Shown: one piece after another, positions 1-9,684 of the stretch
Position numbering within the stretch: position 1 is the stretch's first letter
How the letters are laid out: each line of letters starts with the position of its first letter
Source: Bipolaris cookei
Taxonomy: Eukaryota; Ascomycota; Dothideomycetes; Pleosporales; Pleosporaceae
Assembly: GCA_002286855.1 (NCBI GenBank)
Contig: NRSV01000127.1
Coordinates: 2,846 to 42,135 of the forward strand
DNA length: 39,290 bases
Direction: 5' to 3'
Notes under the pieces: generated by a model
What the model was told of the DNA's origin: nothing
Seen by the model: the letters and a program-made list of their open reading frames with translations, nothing else
Databases searched by the model: none
Made by a program: the position numbers and the translations under genes

Positions 1-275
1 TGATCAGATCGCTGAGGCAGAAGGTGGTAGCTGTAATGATGGTGTAACGCCTGCGAAGAGGGTACGCAGTAAACGGCGCTACGGGCGTTGCAGCCAAATT
101 GGACACAACTCCCGCACGTGCCAAGTGAAATTAGAGGATGCAGAGAATAGCGACGCGTCTAAAGAATAATATCTTGTTTTACTTAATAAGAAGAATTATG
201 GTGGTGTTGCGTAGACGGCGTTGCGAAGAAGATTTGGTGGGGAAACTGCGGCACTCGGTGGTGAGCCGGTGTAAG
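1..275 (+). mobile_element. 3' end of a pogo/Fot1-like DNA transposon (family P3, copy A), cut by the window edge
   Basis: Reading from base 2, an open frame to the TAA near 168 encodes the C-terminal tail of a transposase. It ends in a CCHC zinc knuckle (GRCSQIGHNSRTC; the first Cys of the family motif is replaced by Tyr) and an acidic tail ending DASKE. The same tail, nearly identical, ends the element at 22228-24054 (- strand) and the one at 37474-38504 (+ strand). The bases after the stop (AATAAGAAGAATTATGGTGG) also match copy C. A decayed version of the family's terminal repeat (CTCGGTGGTGAGCC, compare CTCGGTGGTGAAACAC in copy C) lies at about 255-275. The rest of the element lies outside the window. 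Family assignment is secure; the exact right boundary is approximate. Confidence 0.8.
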
Positions 276-280
276 CAATG

Positions 281-1550
281 GAGCTTGTATGGGCTCATCT
301 GAACGCCCACGCCGTAGGCCACCACCACCTGATCGTTTTTGACGCTTCTTGGGCTTAGGTGGTGCGTTTAAAGCTTTATGCTTGCCTTTTTGGGAAGTTT
401 GAAGAGCTTTATCGTGGTTTTTCTGCTGCTTTTGGAGCTCTCTTTGGACTACTTTCTCAGCCTTCTCCTTCTCCTTCACCCTCTTGTCTCTCTCTTCTCT
501 CGAGCCTCCTGTTTAGCCTTTTCGCCTAGGACTTTTTTGGCATCTGGAAGCTTCTTAGCATCAGCTTTTCGAGCTTCTTCTACTAGTGATTCAGCGTCTT
601 TTCTGGCTCTTTCATCCCGAGCTTCTTGAAGCTTTCGAGGTGAGTAGAAGACAGCGTCAGTAGGACGCGTTTGCTTCCCTCCAAGAGGCAGGCGTCTGCC
701 ACGCTTTGTACGCTTATTTTTGGTGTCAAGTGATGTAAGCAGCCCCTCGTTTTCAAGCTGTAGAAGCTCGTCCCAAGTACTAGCGCGGTGAATTGCTCCT
801 TCAAGCTTCCGGACTAGTTCATTACTGTTGTCCTTCACCACCTGGGCTAGTAGTCGCTGTGTACACTTCCAGTCAGCAGGAGAAAGATGAGATGGGTCCA
901 TATTGTCGGTCTGTAGAGGTGGAGTAGTGTAATCAAACCTCTTCGTGACTACTGTCCGATCCATGGGCCAGATGCCAGTGGCTTCAAAAGCAGCAATAAT
1001 ATTAGCTTTGGTGAAGGAGGAGGCGTACGCTGACTTAAATAAGCGATAGAAATCAGCTTTTACCACTGGAAGAAGCCCTTGGGAGCGTTGTTGTTGCCGC
1101 AAGAGTTCAGACGAGTAGTAAGACGAGAGGGGCCCAAATATACCAACATCAAGAGGCTGGAGCGTATGAGTTGAATGGGATGGAAACACCATCACCATAA
1201 TACGATTTTTGATGGAGTAGTCCAAAAACTCCTTCGTAACGTGGCTCCTATGGCCGTCACAGATAAGTAACCGCCACGACCGACGAGCTTTCTTTTTGGT
1301 GAATTGATCAAACCTCTTCAGCCATGCTAGACCAAGCTTCTGATTGGTCCAGCCTGTTGGGGTTGAGGTGATGTTGATTTGATCGTCTGTAGGTGGGATC
1401 TCTTCTACCCAAGTGTCCCATATATATCGTACGCCTCTCTTGACATAATGATAGACGTCGGCAGTGTCGTCCCATCTGCACAGATCGTTGGCATGATGGT
1501 TATCCACTCTCTGTTGCCGTCTTGTACGGTTGCTCTTGCTCCATCCTTTA
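281..1550 (-). pseudogene. Degenerate pogo-like DDE transposase, 5' part displaced (family P1)
   Basis: The main frame (476-1507) encodes the C-terminal two thirds of a DDE_1-superfamily transposase. It contains LLICDGHRSH and HTLQPLDVGIF, whose aspartates are 35 residues apart (DD35D). A basic, Lys/Arg-rich tail follows and continues in another frame past 476 (TSQKGKHKALN..KPKKRQK), so there is a frameshift near 476-490. The 5' side is also shifted: VQDGNREWIT and ICADGTT are readable in a different frame at about 1455-1540. Coding similarity stops at 1550, exactly where another transposon begins, and seems to resume beyond that element at 3376. The tail resembles that of the element at 32127-34141 (KALKTS, stop, KGKK). 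At least two frameshifts make it non-functional. No terminal repeats were identified; the left limit is set by the neighbouring remnant. Confidence 0.75.
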
Positions 1551-3375
1551 ACGTCAAGGATCAGTCACCGGCCAGGATCAGCCACCGGCCACCCCCACCA
1601 AACCTAACGCGACGTAACGCGCGATAGCTTTATAACAACATTAGATAACAAAATACGATTTTAGCTAGAGCTACTCTATCTAATTCTACATTGAATCCGA
1701 GTATGTCCTTGGACGTGACACTTCGTGCACGTTGGCGGCGCGCGCTGACGTCGCTCACCACCCTGGCTCTGGCTAGCCTCCATGACCATCCTTTCTGCCT
1801 CTGCAGCAAGCTGCTGAGCCTGCTGCACCTGGAGTACTCCACCAGAAGCGATATATTGACGTGGCTGACTCCGCTTTTGTCGTTGACGCTAGACTTCTGC
1901 ACGTAGCTTCTTATTCTCCTCCGCAAGTATTGTTGCTGACTGCATTGCAAGCTGAGCGCTTTTAGCGAGCTGGCGTATCGCAACGCTTGTTGGGCTCTCT
2001 GGCTGGTGGCGCAGTCGCTCTTGGAGATAGTGTACCTGCTGCTGAAGACCTGCTACTGTATGTGGTGTCTCTGTCTGTGATGCTACCTGTGCTGCGGCGT
2101 TATTATTTGTGGTTGTCTATGGTGGAGACGGTGCTCTGGCTACTGTGAGCGACGATAGAACGCGATCTGGACAAGGAGGGACAAGGCCTGTCGCTTGGAA
2201 ACCTGCCTGGGTGTTCTGCTGCGTGAAAACTGTCGGTCGGATCCGCATATAGGCTGTAAGGAAGTTTATCTTGTCAACGTGGTAGACGCCTTGGCGAGCG
2301 AGCTCTTCAATCTCACGTCCGTACGCGCGCTTAAGCGGCGAGAAGCAGCTTATATCAAGCGGCTGAAGGAGATGCGACGTTTGAGGCGGCATGCAGAGAG
2401 TAACAATCTTATTCTCCGCGCAGTATTGGTCGAACTCTGGCGCAGCGTGGCTGCTGTGACCGTCTAGGATAAGAAGCTGATAGACTCCGGCTGTACGAAC
2501 CGCTGTATGCTGGTTGAAATGCTTTACCCACTCTACGCCAAGCTCATCTGTTGTCCAGCCATTGTCTGAGACGCCGATAGTCCAGTCTAGTGGGAGGTTA
2601 TAGTACCAGTTACTTTGGTGGGTCTTGTCAGCTAGGATCATAAATAGTGGTAGAGACTGGCCAGACGCGTTGACGCACTCAATAGCTGTTACCCACTCGC
2701 GATTGCCTGGCTGTACAACTGCCCGACCAACTCTGTCAGCGCTAGTGACTACCTTCGACGTGCTAGCGACGCCCATCAAGAACCCAGTCTCATCAAAGTT
2801 ATAGATATCCTGGTCTAGAATGCCGTACGTCTGGCGTGTCTCCTCTACTAGCTTAAACCAGGCTGTAATTGTGAAAGGATCCTCAGAGAGAGCGCGCTGG
2901 CTATTAAAATTTCTAGTCCATCTTGCCTGCAGCTCAGGCTGGCTCTGGATAAAGCGCGACACCCATTTCTTGCCTACGGGCTGGGGAGGTGGATCTTGTC
3001 CACGCGCAGCGAGTAGAGCGTCTGCCATCCGTCACACGTCGATGATATGGGGTGGAAAACCGCGTCGGTCAAGGTCTAGGATCCACTGAACAAGCGACTG
3101 CTCCTCAATAGGAGACAGCTTTCGTTTCTGGGCGTTAGCGGCTGCTTTAGGCAGAGCACCTTGAAGGCGGCGCCGGAGTGTCGTACGAGGGATAGTACAC
3201 AACGCAGCAGCACGAGTAGGTGTAGAAATACGTTCTTTCTGAATTGAATCTAGAGCAAGACTAAGCCTGTCTTCACGAGTAGTCTGTATAGAACGTTGTT
3301 GTCGCGGCATTGTGGTGGTTGTGGAGAGAGTCGTGTTAGATTTGGTGGGGGTGGCCGGTGACTGATCCTGCACGT
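1551..3375 (-). mobile_element. Complete 1.8-kb pogo/Fot1-like transposon (family P2) with TIRs and TA target duplication
   Basis: The ends are inverted repeats. The left end begins ACGTCAAGGATCAGTCACC and the right end, reverse-complemented, begins ACGTGCAGGATCAGTCACC. Both continue through GGCC and CACCCCCACCAAA. The left copy carries a short internal duplication of the GGATCAGYCACCGGCC segment. TA flanks both sides (1549-1550 and 3376-3377), as expected for the Tc1/mariner-pogo superfamily. The 1825-bp length is typical of Fot1-like elements. It contains one transposase gene on the minus strand. The element sits inside the family P1 remnant: transposase-like sequence of that remnant appears on both sides. 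Confidence 0.88.
1676..3310 (-). pseudogene. Family P2 transposase, 545-codon frame with three in-frame stops
   Basis: From ATG at 3310 (MPRQQRSIQ) to TAG at 1676-1678 one frame is kept over 545 codons, broken only by TGA at 3032-3034, TAG at 2117-2119 and another TAG near 1896. Order of domains: N-terminal psq-type helix-turn-helix (AALCTIPRTTLRRR), CENP-B/Tc5-type HTH (GKKWVSRFIQ), and a DDE domain with YNFDETGF, LLILDGHSSH and HLLQPLD (second and third Asp 35 apart). A coiled-coil-like Gln-rich segment and a C-terminal CCHC knuckle (CTKCHVQGHTRIQC) follow. The catalytic aspartates are present, so only the stops inactivate it. All three stops are explainable by C-to-T change of CGA or CAG, consistent with RIP or methyl-C deamination. 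Confidence 0.88.
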
Positions 3376-3465
3376 TATTCGCAGTTCTTGTGTAACACAT
3401 CGGAACCATCTGTTGCTTACTTGAGTAGTGGAGCCAATAGTCACGTGTTATTCTCTTGCATATTC
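3376..3465 (-). pseudogene. Probable upstream continuation of the family P1 transposase beyond the nested element
   Basis: If element 1551-3375 and one TA are removed, the minus-strand frame reading TIGSTTQVSNRWF..TQELRI runs straight into KDGARATVQDGNREW at 1550. That is the layout expected between the first catalytic Asp region (xxGFxIG) and the NREWIT motif of pogo-like transposases. One in-frame stop precedes it. Farther upstream no transposase similarity is seen, so the N-terminal half of P1 is lost or unrecognisable. The similarity is short and judged by eye. Confidence 0.45.
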
Positions 3466-3809
3466 CATCGAGTATCCGGGAACATCGAGTCTGCCAAGGA
3501 CAAGTTGGTATGTAGAAAATCAAGCAAAATTCAGTCTCTGTGAAAAAACTCTCTTGCAAGGTATTCACGGCTCGTGTTTTGTTTTTGCTTTGCACAGATG
3601 GCGCTGGGTTAGCCGAAAGCGGACAATGCTGGATGAGGTCGCGTCTTCGGAACGACGCGCCGGTAGTAGCCGTTTGTTGCTCAGACGTCAATCCACTGAC
3701 AACAGTACTCGGCGCATACTTTATTCTTTGGCCTGATCGCTGTTACACCTACGCCCCTATAACGTAATGTCGTCTTCACAACAATAATCAACGCCTCTTC
3801 ACCCGTGCC
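3466..3809 (+). promoter_or_regulatory. Presumed promoter/5' leader of the telomere-binding-like gene
   Basis: This 344-bp gap between transposon debris and the ATG at 3810 contains no convincing coding frame. The short pyrimidine-rich and CA-rich stretches just before the ATG (CTTCACAACAATAATCAAC at about 3773-3791) are typical of fungal 5' leaders. No TATA box could be assigned with confidence. The proximity of the transposons means the promoter must be short or partly transposon-derived. Confidence 0.35.
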
Positions 3810-6800
3810 ATGGACCAGACACCGATTGCGCAACTTAACCCGGAACTGTCCTCGGTGGAATCGCAGCATTTCCGGGCCACCGTCACGCTCATATGGCCGT
3901 ACTCGTCGTCGGCACGCCAGCTGGCTCTTCTACTTACGGAGCCAGATGTCCGGCTCAGGCGAAGGAACGGTCAGGTCAGGGCTCGCTTTTCGGGCGCAAG
4001 TGCAAAGGCCATTGCGAAAACAGGCATAGGAATCGGCGATGAGGTCGTCTTGAGCCTGCGAGGCGCGCAATTCGTCACTGAGGGCGCCGTCAGCACGCCC
4101 GGGAAGAGTATCGATTGGGAACTGGAATATGTTCAAACAGTCGTCATCCGCATCTACCGAAACGGCGAAGAGACCGCCAATATCGAGCTCGTTGATGCGC
4201 CGTCCACTCCAGCCCCTGCATCACCACTCCACCGGCAATCTCGAGCCGCTCCAATTCCAGCGCTACAATACTCGTCTCCTGCTTTCTTGAAGCGCGCGCG
4301 CCTGTCTGACGGGCCTTTCTTCGAGCCGCCCTACGATCCCCTAGCCGATGAAACAGGCGAAGGTCACGACAAAAAGCGACGGAGGAAATCATATCGAGAC
4401 TGGAAGGCATGGACATATAGCGCGAGGACACCCTCGCCAGAGAAAGAGGATGTGGTCATGAACGACGAAACGGAGTGGCTCGAGGCATCGCCCAGCCGCC
4501 CAAAACAGTTACCTCAAACACCTACCTCGCCCTCAAAATCCGCCACGGTATCCAAATCAGCCAAGCTGCTGCGTGCTCAAGGTACTAGGCCAACAGAAGC
4601 GCCGATTTCAGCAGAGGAGGCCATCTTGCAATCGGATGAGCAAGATGCAGATACGAGCGTAATTCGCGAGTCTAACTACAGTGTGCTCTACTCGGCTCCA
4701 GATGAACATCTGTCATCAGATGCCCAGTATGCTTTTGGTGGTGATACCGAGGTAGACACTGAAGTCAATACAGAAGAAGAATATCCTGCGCAAGGAGAGA
4801 CCGAGGGGGGTAATACCAGCACAAACGAGCTCGGCGCTGATGAGGTTCATCTTGTGGAGCGTGAAATTATAGGCAGCGATAAAGATGTGGCTGCAGAAGT
4901 GCGGGCAGAGAACGACACACATGAAAAGCGTGTACAGGTTGTTGAACCACACCAAGCCACAACATCCATATCTATCTCCAAGGCAGACGAACAAAATGCT
5001 GAAACATCATCAGCACTACTTATCAATGCTCCAAGAATTTTGATGCCTCCTCCTACCTTAACCACTATTCAAAACGACCCCCAAAACACTGCGTCAGCTG
5101 CTCTCTTGACCCCAATCGGTAGGGAGCCTGGAAGCCCAACTCTCCGGCCCCTGGACTCGGCCAATCTCCCGGTACCATCACCGTTTCCTGGTGAGCACGA
5201 AAACATTGCTACCTCTTACTTTGATCAACTAGTCACCAACAAGCAAACTGTCGAACCGGAAGCCGAGGGTGAAGAAGAGGAGAAACCACCAAGCGAAGCA
5301 AGCTACATTGGTGAGACGTCTTTCTTTAGCTCGATTGGTTCCTCAACTGTATCCGCATTTCACCCGAATCATGAGTCAGCCTTTGCACCTTTGCGCTTCA
5401 CTTTCGGTATGGATGGCGCTGGATTTTCGCGCCCTATGGAGCTCTCGTCGCCACCACCTGAAGCCCAGCCGGACGAGGAACATGGGAACGTGCCAGGGGC
5501 ATCAGCTCCGACTACAGTTGCAGACACTTCATTTGGTACATCTGATGTGGGTGCTCCCTCAGCATCTCAGGATGCAGGCAATGCCCAGATAGCCAGCGAA
5601 AATGTCCAGGAGGTATCTGCAACAAATGCACAAGACACTATTGAAGAGCTTCAACAGCCTGACGTAACGGTGCTCTCCTCAGACGAAGACAGCTCAAGTG
5701 CTGAGGAACCCGACCAGGGTACTACACATCACTTTACACAAACACATGTTGATGAAGAAACTGTGGAGAATGCAGTTGTTGGAACAGCACTACGTTCTGA
5801 GGAAAGTGGAACCATTGAAGATCCTGAAGACAATCGTCAATCTTCGCCTAATGAACACAACTCATCCATCGAAGATGAAAGCCCAAAGACTTTTCCCCAG
5901 GATCAAGACCAATCTTCACCCGCAACCCTCGAAAGTCACAGTGAGTTCGTAAACCAGGATCCCGTAACCGAAGCCTCCGTTCATTCTGAAGCCCCGGATG
6001 AGCCAGCTGCCACTCACACGCCATCCCAGGAACCGGAGCCCAATGAAGGTATCGACCAGATGGAGCAGTCTTTCTCCATGGACCACTCATACGAAGCTTC
6101 TATAGAGGCTATCGACGAATATTTGCAGGACGCTTTTCCGATGGACCACATGTCACAGGAGTTTCAGGATGAGCAATATACTCAAACAGAGCAAGGTTCG
6201 GTTATGGAAGACCAATGGATAGAAGACCATTTCGATTCACAAACTGACCACTCCAAGGCTTCGATGGTATCTGAGCTTCCTAATCTGTCTACCAACGAAC
6301 TGTCTACGATTGAAGCCGGACAGATCCACGACATGGATGAAGTGCGGACTGTGGATACGCCCCGTACTGTGCCGGCTAAGAACACAAGATCCAAGGCCAA
6401 AGCTCAAACCCCATCGGTGAAGGATGAAGTGCTTGTCTCCACTCGTATCACGCGCTCGACACAGTCCCGGGGTTCTGTGAGTTCCATCGCTCGCTCCATC
6501 ATCTCTCCTCCTCGGACACGCGCGCGTTCGGCAAAATCTCAATCACAGGGAGCTACACACGCCTCGCCAAACAGCATTAAAACCAGGTCAGACTTTTTGT
6601 CTCCAGAGAAGAATATCCTGGCTGGTGTTTCCACTACTGTCCGCGAGAGTCCGCGGAAATCTTTACAGAGAAGCTTAAAACAAGAATTCACTGCAGCTCG
6701 TTCTCGAAAAGAGAGAGGTGGTTCATCATCTACCAATTTCGAGTTGTCACAAGATCAAAATGCATCCGAGAGTGAACGTATGAATGATGTTCTTGTTAAA

Positions 6801-8240
6801 GACTGGGCTGAGCGGAACACTCACACTGAATATTCCGTATCGCCTGCGCGTACATTAGAAGACTTGACTGAGGTACAGAATTTGGAATTTGGGAGTCCCG
6901 TGAAACATGATGCTCCTAGCAGAGAAGATGATATAGCTACCGAATATCTCTCGAACACTGATACAGAATCAAAAACAAAGTCGAAGGCCAAGATGGGACG
7001 AAAGAAGCCTGTGCCAAAGGCAGTTGTCGAGACTCAAAGCAGTCAAGCTGCAACGTCTGAATTTGGCAGTCCCAGCAGGCGGCTGCGTCCAAAAGGACCT
7101 GTCGAGCCGGTCACCCAGACTCCTCGCAATGTGCGGAGAACAAGAAGGAATATGTACAATGTTTCTGAGCGTCAGGAAAGCGAAGAGGTTAGTGGGGCGG
7201 ACCCAAAGCCTGAAGAGAAGTCACAACGGGATGAAAGTGAAGGCCTGTCACAAACATCTGCAGTCGAGGCTGAAGAGTCCATGCACAGCTCTACGCTCAA
7301 CTCACAAGCAGCTTTACAAAGGCAAAGGCTCATGACTCCAGACGCAACTCAGCAAACTACCAATGAAGCTCAGTCAAGCTTTGTCGCTGCACCCACAGGA
7401 CAGAGCTCGTTATTAACTCCCCAACCCACCCAGGCAACACCCACCAATCTCCACTCCTCCCAGCAGGACATCGACATGGACGCTACATCTGCATCACCCA
7501 GCGCGCAAAAGTCTCCCAACACCAAAGCCACGCCCGGCCGCAACAAAGCAGCCGCAGACACGACATCGACCTCCTTATCCTCAACTCTCATCGAAAAAAC
7601 CACAAAACCCGACCCCTCCGAAGACACGCAAGAATCCCCCTCAATCGGCCTCTCAACCCCCCTTTCCTACTACACCCCCCTCAAAGACCTCCCCTACTTC
7701 CTCAACCGCTCCTCCCAATTCCACTCGTCCGCAAATCCAGATATCTTCGCCCTCGTCACCTCCGCCACGACCGTAAGCGAAAAAGCGAAAAAGGGGCCCA
7801 AACACTGGAATACAACTTTGCATATCACCGATGCGAGTTCCTGGCCCGCGACAACCACCGTCCAGTGCTTCCGTGCGTACCGCAAGGCGCTGCCCGAAGC
7901 GGGCGTTGGAGATGTGGTGTTGCTAAGGGCGTTTGCGGTGAAGTCGTTGAATCGGCATCCAGCGCTTGTGAGTGCGGAGGAGAGTGCATGGTGTGTTTGG
8001 CGGTGGGGGAAACCGAGTTGGGGGGCTGAGAAGGGGACATTTGGGGAGTTGAAGGCGAGGGAAGAGGTCAAAGGGCCGGAGGTTGAGCGCGGTGAGGGCG
8101 AGTGGCGGGAGGTGGAGAGGCTGAGGGCCTGGTATGAGAATAAGGTCAGGCAGGAGTTGCAGAAGAAGGAAGAGAGTCAGGTTAAGACTCGGAGCAGAGA
8201 TAAAGCTAAGGGAGCTGCTCGAGGGAATGCGGATGCATAG
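3810..8240 (+). CDS. Large OB-fold protein resembling telomeric ssDNA-binding (POT1/Cdc13-type) proteins
   Basis: Single uninterrupted frame of 1476 codons from ATG 3810. Residues about 20-130 form a compact beta-rich module that looks like an OB fold. Residues about 130-1280 are low-complexity, acidic and Ser/Thr/Glu/Gln-rich, with many SP/TP sites and basic patches (KKRRRKSYRDWK near 190; RSKAKAQTP; RRTRRNMYN), and are probably disordered and phosphoregulated. Residues about 1283-1440 form a second folded domain (PLSYYTPLKDLPYFLNR, HWNTTLHITDAS, GDVVLLRAFAVKS) with the pattern of the Telo_bind/Cdc13 OB domain. A charged helix (EVERLRAWYENKVRQEL) follows. By analogy it would bind the telomeric G-strand in the nucleus and act in end protection or telomerase control. 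The family call rests on motif layout, not a search. Codon use is host-like and no introns are needed. It converges with the NDK gene. Confidence 0.6.
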   Translation: MDQTPIAQLNPELSSVESQHFRATVTLIWPYSSSARQLALLLTEPDVRLRRRNGQVRARFSGASAKAIAKTGIGIGDEVVLSLRGAQFVTEGAVSTPGKSIDWELEYVQTVVIRIYRNGEETANIELVDAPSTPAPASPLHRQSRAAPIPALQYSSPAFLKRARLSDGPFFEPPYDPLADETGEGHDKKRRRKSYRDWKAWTYSARTPSPEKEDVVMNDETEWLEASPSRPKQLPQTPTSPSKSATVSKSAKLLRAQGTRPTEAPISAEEAILQSDEQDADTSVIRESNYSVLYSAPDEHLSSDAQYAFGGDTEVDTEVNTEEEYPAQGETEGGNTSTNELGADEVHLVEREIIGSDKDVAAEVRAENDTHEKRVQVVEPHQATTSISISKADEQNAETSSALLINAPRILMPPPTLTTIQNDPQNTASAALLTPIGREPGSPTLRPLDSANLPVPSPFPGEHENIATSYFDQLVTNKQTVEPEAEGEEEEKPPSEASYIGETSFFSSIGSSTVSAFHPNHESAFAPLRFTFGMDGAGFSRPMELSSPPPEAQPDEEHGNVPGASAPTTVADTSFGTSDVGAPSASQDAGNAQIASENVQEVSATNAQDTIEELQQPDVTVLSSDEDSSSAEEPDQGTTHHFTQTHVDEETVENAVVGTALRSEESGTIEDPEDNRQSSPNEHNSSIEDESPKTFPQDQDQSSPATLESHSEFVNQDPVTEASVHSEAPDEPAATHTPSQEPEPNEGIDQMEQSFSMDHSYEASIEAIDEYLQDAFPMDHMSQEFQDEQYTQTEQGSVMEDQWIEDHFDSQTDHSKASMVSELPNLSTNELSTIEAGQIHDMDEVRTVDTPRTVPAKNTRSKAKAQTPSVKDEVLVSTRITRSTQSRGSVSSIARSIISPPRTRARSAKSQSQGATHASPNSIKTRSDFLSPEKNILAGVSTTVRESPRKSLQRSLKQEFTAARSRKERGGSSSTNFELSQDQNASESERMNDVLVKDWAERNTHTEYSVSPARTLEDLTEVQNLEFGSPVKHDAPSREDDIATEYLSNTDTESKTKSKAKMGRKKPVPKAVVETQSSQAATSEFGSPSRRLRPKGPVEPVTQTPRNVRRTRRNMYNVSERQESEEVSGADPKPEEKSQRDESEGLSQTSAVEAEESMHSSTLNSQAALQRQRLMTPDATQQTTNEAQSSFVAAPTGQSSLLTPQPTQATPTNLHSSQQDIDMDATSASPSAQKSPNTKATPGRNKAAADTTSTSLSSTLIEKTTKPDPSEDTQESPSIGLSTPLSYYTPLKDLPYFLNRSSQFHSSANPDIFALVTSATTVSEKAKKGPKHWNTTLHITDASSWPATTTVQCFRAYRKALPEAGVGDVVLLRAFAVKSLNRHPALVSAEESAWCVWRWGKPSWGAEKGTFGELKAREEVKGPEVERGEGEWREVERLRAWYENKVRQELQKKEESQVKTRSRDKAKGAARGNADA

Positions 8241-8578
8241 GTGCTCGACGTGTGCTGTAGTATGTTGACATCATAAGGAATGTGTGAACACCTACGTGTA
8301 TAGTCCAATTAACATCACGATCAACAATAAAGTGCTTCGAGATCATTCATGTGTCTCGTTGGTTTCTACTTGTATCCTTTTTATCATGCGGTCATATCTC
8401 ATAGCCCCCCACGTCTATCCCATGAATAGCTTCGAGCATCCTTTCACTGACAAGATACAACTACTAGGTCAGCTCGCCTCTTTGCGGCCTCGGGGCCACA
8501 AGACAAGAACTAGCTCTTCGCTACGTCTTTGTAGTTACTAAGCTACCCAATGCCCTCACAGCTTAGTTGTAAAGGGAT
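8241..8578. other. Convergent 3' intergenic region
   Basis: This 338-bp stretch lies between the two convergent stop codons (8240 and 8579). It is AT-richer than the flanking genes and has no supported coding frame. An AATAAA-like polyadenylation motif (CAACAATAAAGTGC, about 8320-8333) would serve the plus-strand gene. Confidence 0.5.
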
Positions 8579-9327
8579 TTACTTCTCGTAGACCCAATCG
8601 TGCTGAGCGCTCTTCCAGCTCTGGACCTCACCTTCCTTGAACCAGAGGGCAATCTCCTTCTTGCCGTTCTCGACAGAGTCGGAGCCGTGGCAGACGTTGC
8701 GGCCGACATCGAGGGCGTAGTCACCACGGATGGTGCCGGGAGCAGAGGCAAGGGGGTTGGTGGCACCAAGGATGGAGCGGCCGGTCTTGACGGCGTCACG
8801 ACCCTCCCAAACCATGGCGCAGACGGGGCCGGAACCCATGTCTGGAACGTGTTAGTGCGTGGCTCAATTGTTGAGAGCAGTAGTGACGCAATTGGTCACT
8901 GGCTGGGCTAGTTATGGACGTACAGGCAATTAGACCAGGGAAGAAGGGCTTGTCCTTGAGGTCCTCGTAGTGCTTCTCGAGGTGCTCCTTGGAGGGAGTG
9001 ACCATCTTGATACCAGCGAGCTTAAAGCCGCGGTTCTCGAAGCGGGTGATGATGGGACCGATGAGGCCACGCTGTTGAGCATGTTAGTTGTTCGTTTTGC
9101 TTTTTCTGGTAGCTCTGTTGGCCACCATTTCATGCTACAATAGCAATTGGATTGCAAGCGGCAGGTACGCAGAGAGTGATTGATTATAGATAGAGTTTAG
9201 CTGCTACGTACCTGGACGCCATCAGGCTTGACAGCGATGAAGCTATGTCTTCTGTCAGTATGATGTTCACCGCCCTTGAGCAGCTCTTGCTCTTGAGAGT
9301 GTCAACGTACGTCTGCTCGGTAGTCAT
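8579..9327 (-). CDS. NDK1: Nucleoside diphosphate kinase
   Basis: Four exons on the minus strand: 9311-9327, 9212-9242, 8924-9071 and 8579-8841 (459 nt, 152 residues). All three introns have GTACGT donors and TAG/CAG acceptors, and the phases join cleanly. The protein transfers the gamma-phosphate from ATP to NDPs through a phosphohistidine and is a small, mostly cytosolic hexameric enzyme. Hallmarks in order: FIAVKPDGVQRG at the start, KPFFPGLIAYMGSGPVCAMVWEG, GATNPLASAPGTIRGDY, and the active-site GRNVCHGSDS with the catalytic His at about residue 117. It ends in the usual WVYEK-type C-terminus. Length and motif spacing match the family. The 17-nt first exon is easy to miss in automated annotation. 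The 5' end faces the glucosidase II gene across a 357-bp shared gap. Confidence 0.96.
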
Positions 9328-9684
9328 GGTGGAGATGGTGTGGTGTTTGGTGTTCTGTCAATGATATTAGTCTTTAGACCTCGGTCAATGGCTCAATAGC
9401 AGGTGGGCTAGACATACTTGGATAGAGGTAGAGGTTAAGGGAAAGGAAGAGACACCGAGATGGAGCTGGATTTTCTGAAAGGTGGGGGGGTAGGGGGGGT
9501 TGCTGCGGCCTTCGTTGTCTAGTGGGGTAATGTTGCATAAAATTATGCCTGATTTGTGCAAAAGCACTGGACCCTGAGCTTGGCATCGTCTCAAAGTCCA
9601 CATGGCATCTTGAGTGTTGAGGATTGGCCTGAGTGAATGGCATTCCAGGCGGGCTTCTGAATTTGTCCTCACGAGCTACCTGTC
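9328..9684. promoter_or_regulatory. Shared bidirectional promoter region of NDK and glucosidase II alpha
   Basis: The two start codons (9327 on minus, 9685 on plus) are 357 bp apart and divergent, so both promoters must lie here. It includes a G-rich run (AAAGGTGGGGGGGTAGGGGG, about 9478-9497) and a pyrimidine-rich leader on the NDK side. No TATA box is obvious. Co-regulation is possible but not shown by the sequence. Confidence 0.6.

Noticed and set aside
3425..3691. Minus-strand frame upstream of the P2 transposase that extends it to 219 residues
   Set aside because: The extra N-terminal part crosses the P2 terminal repeat and the TA junction at 3376, and has no family resemblance. The true start is ATG 3310, just before the HTH.
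4144..8071. Numerous antisense and shifted frames within the telomere-binding-like gene
   Set aside because: They are shadows of a 1476-codon frame with host-like codon use; none has a recognisable domain.
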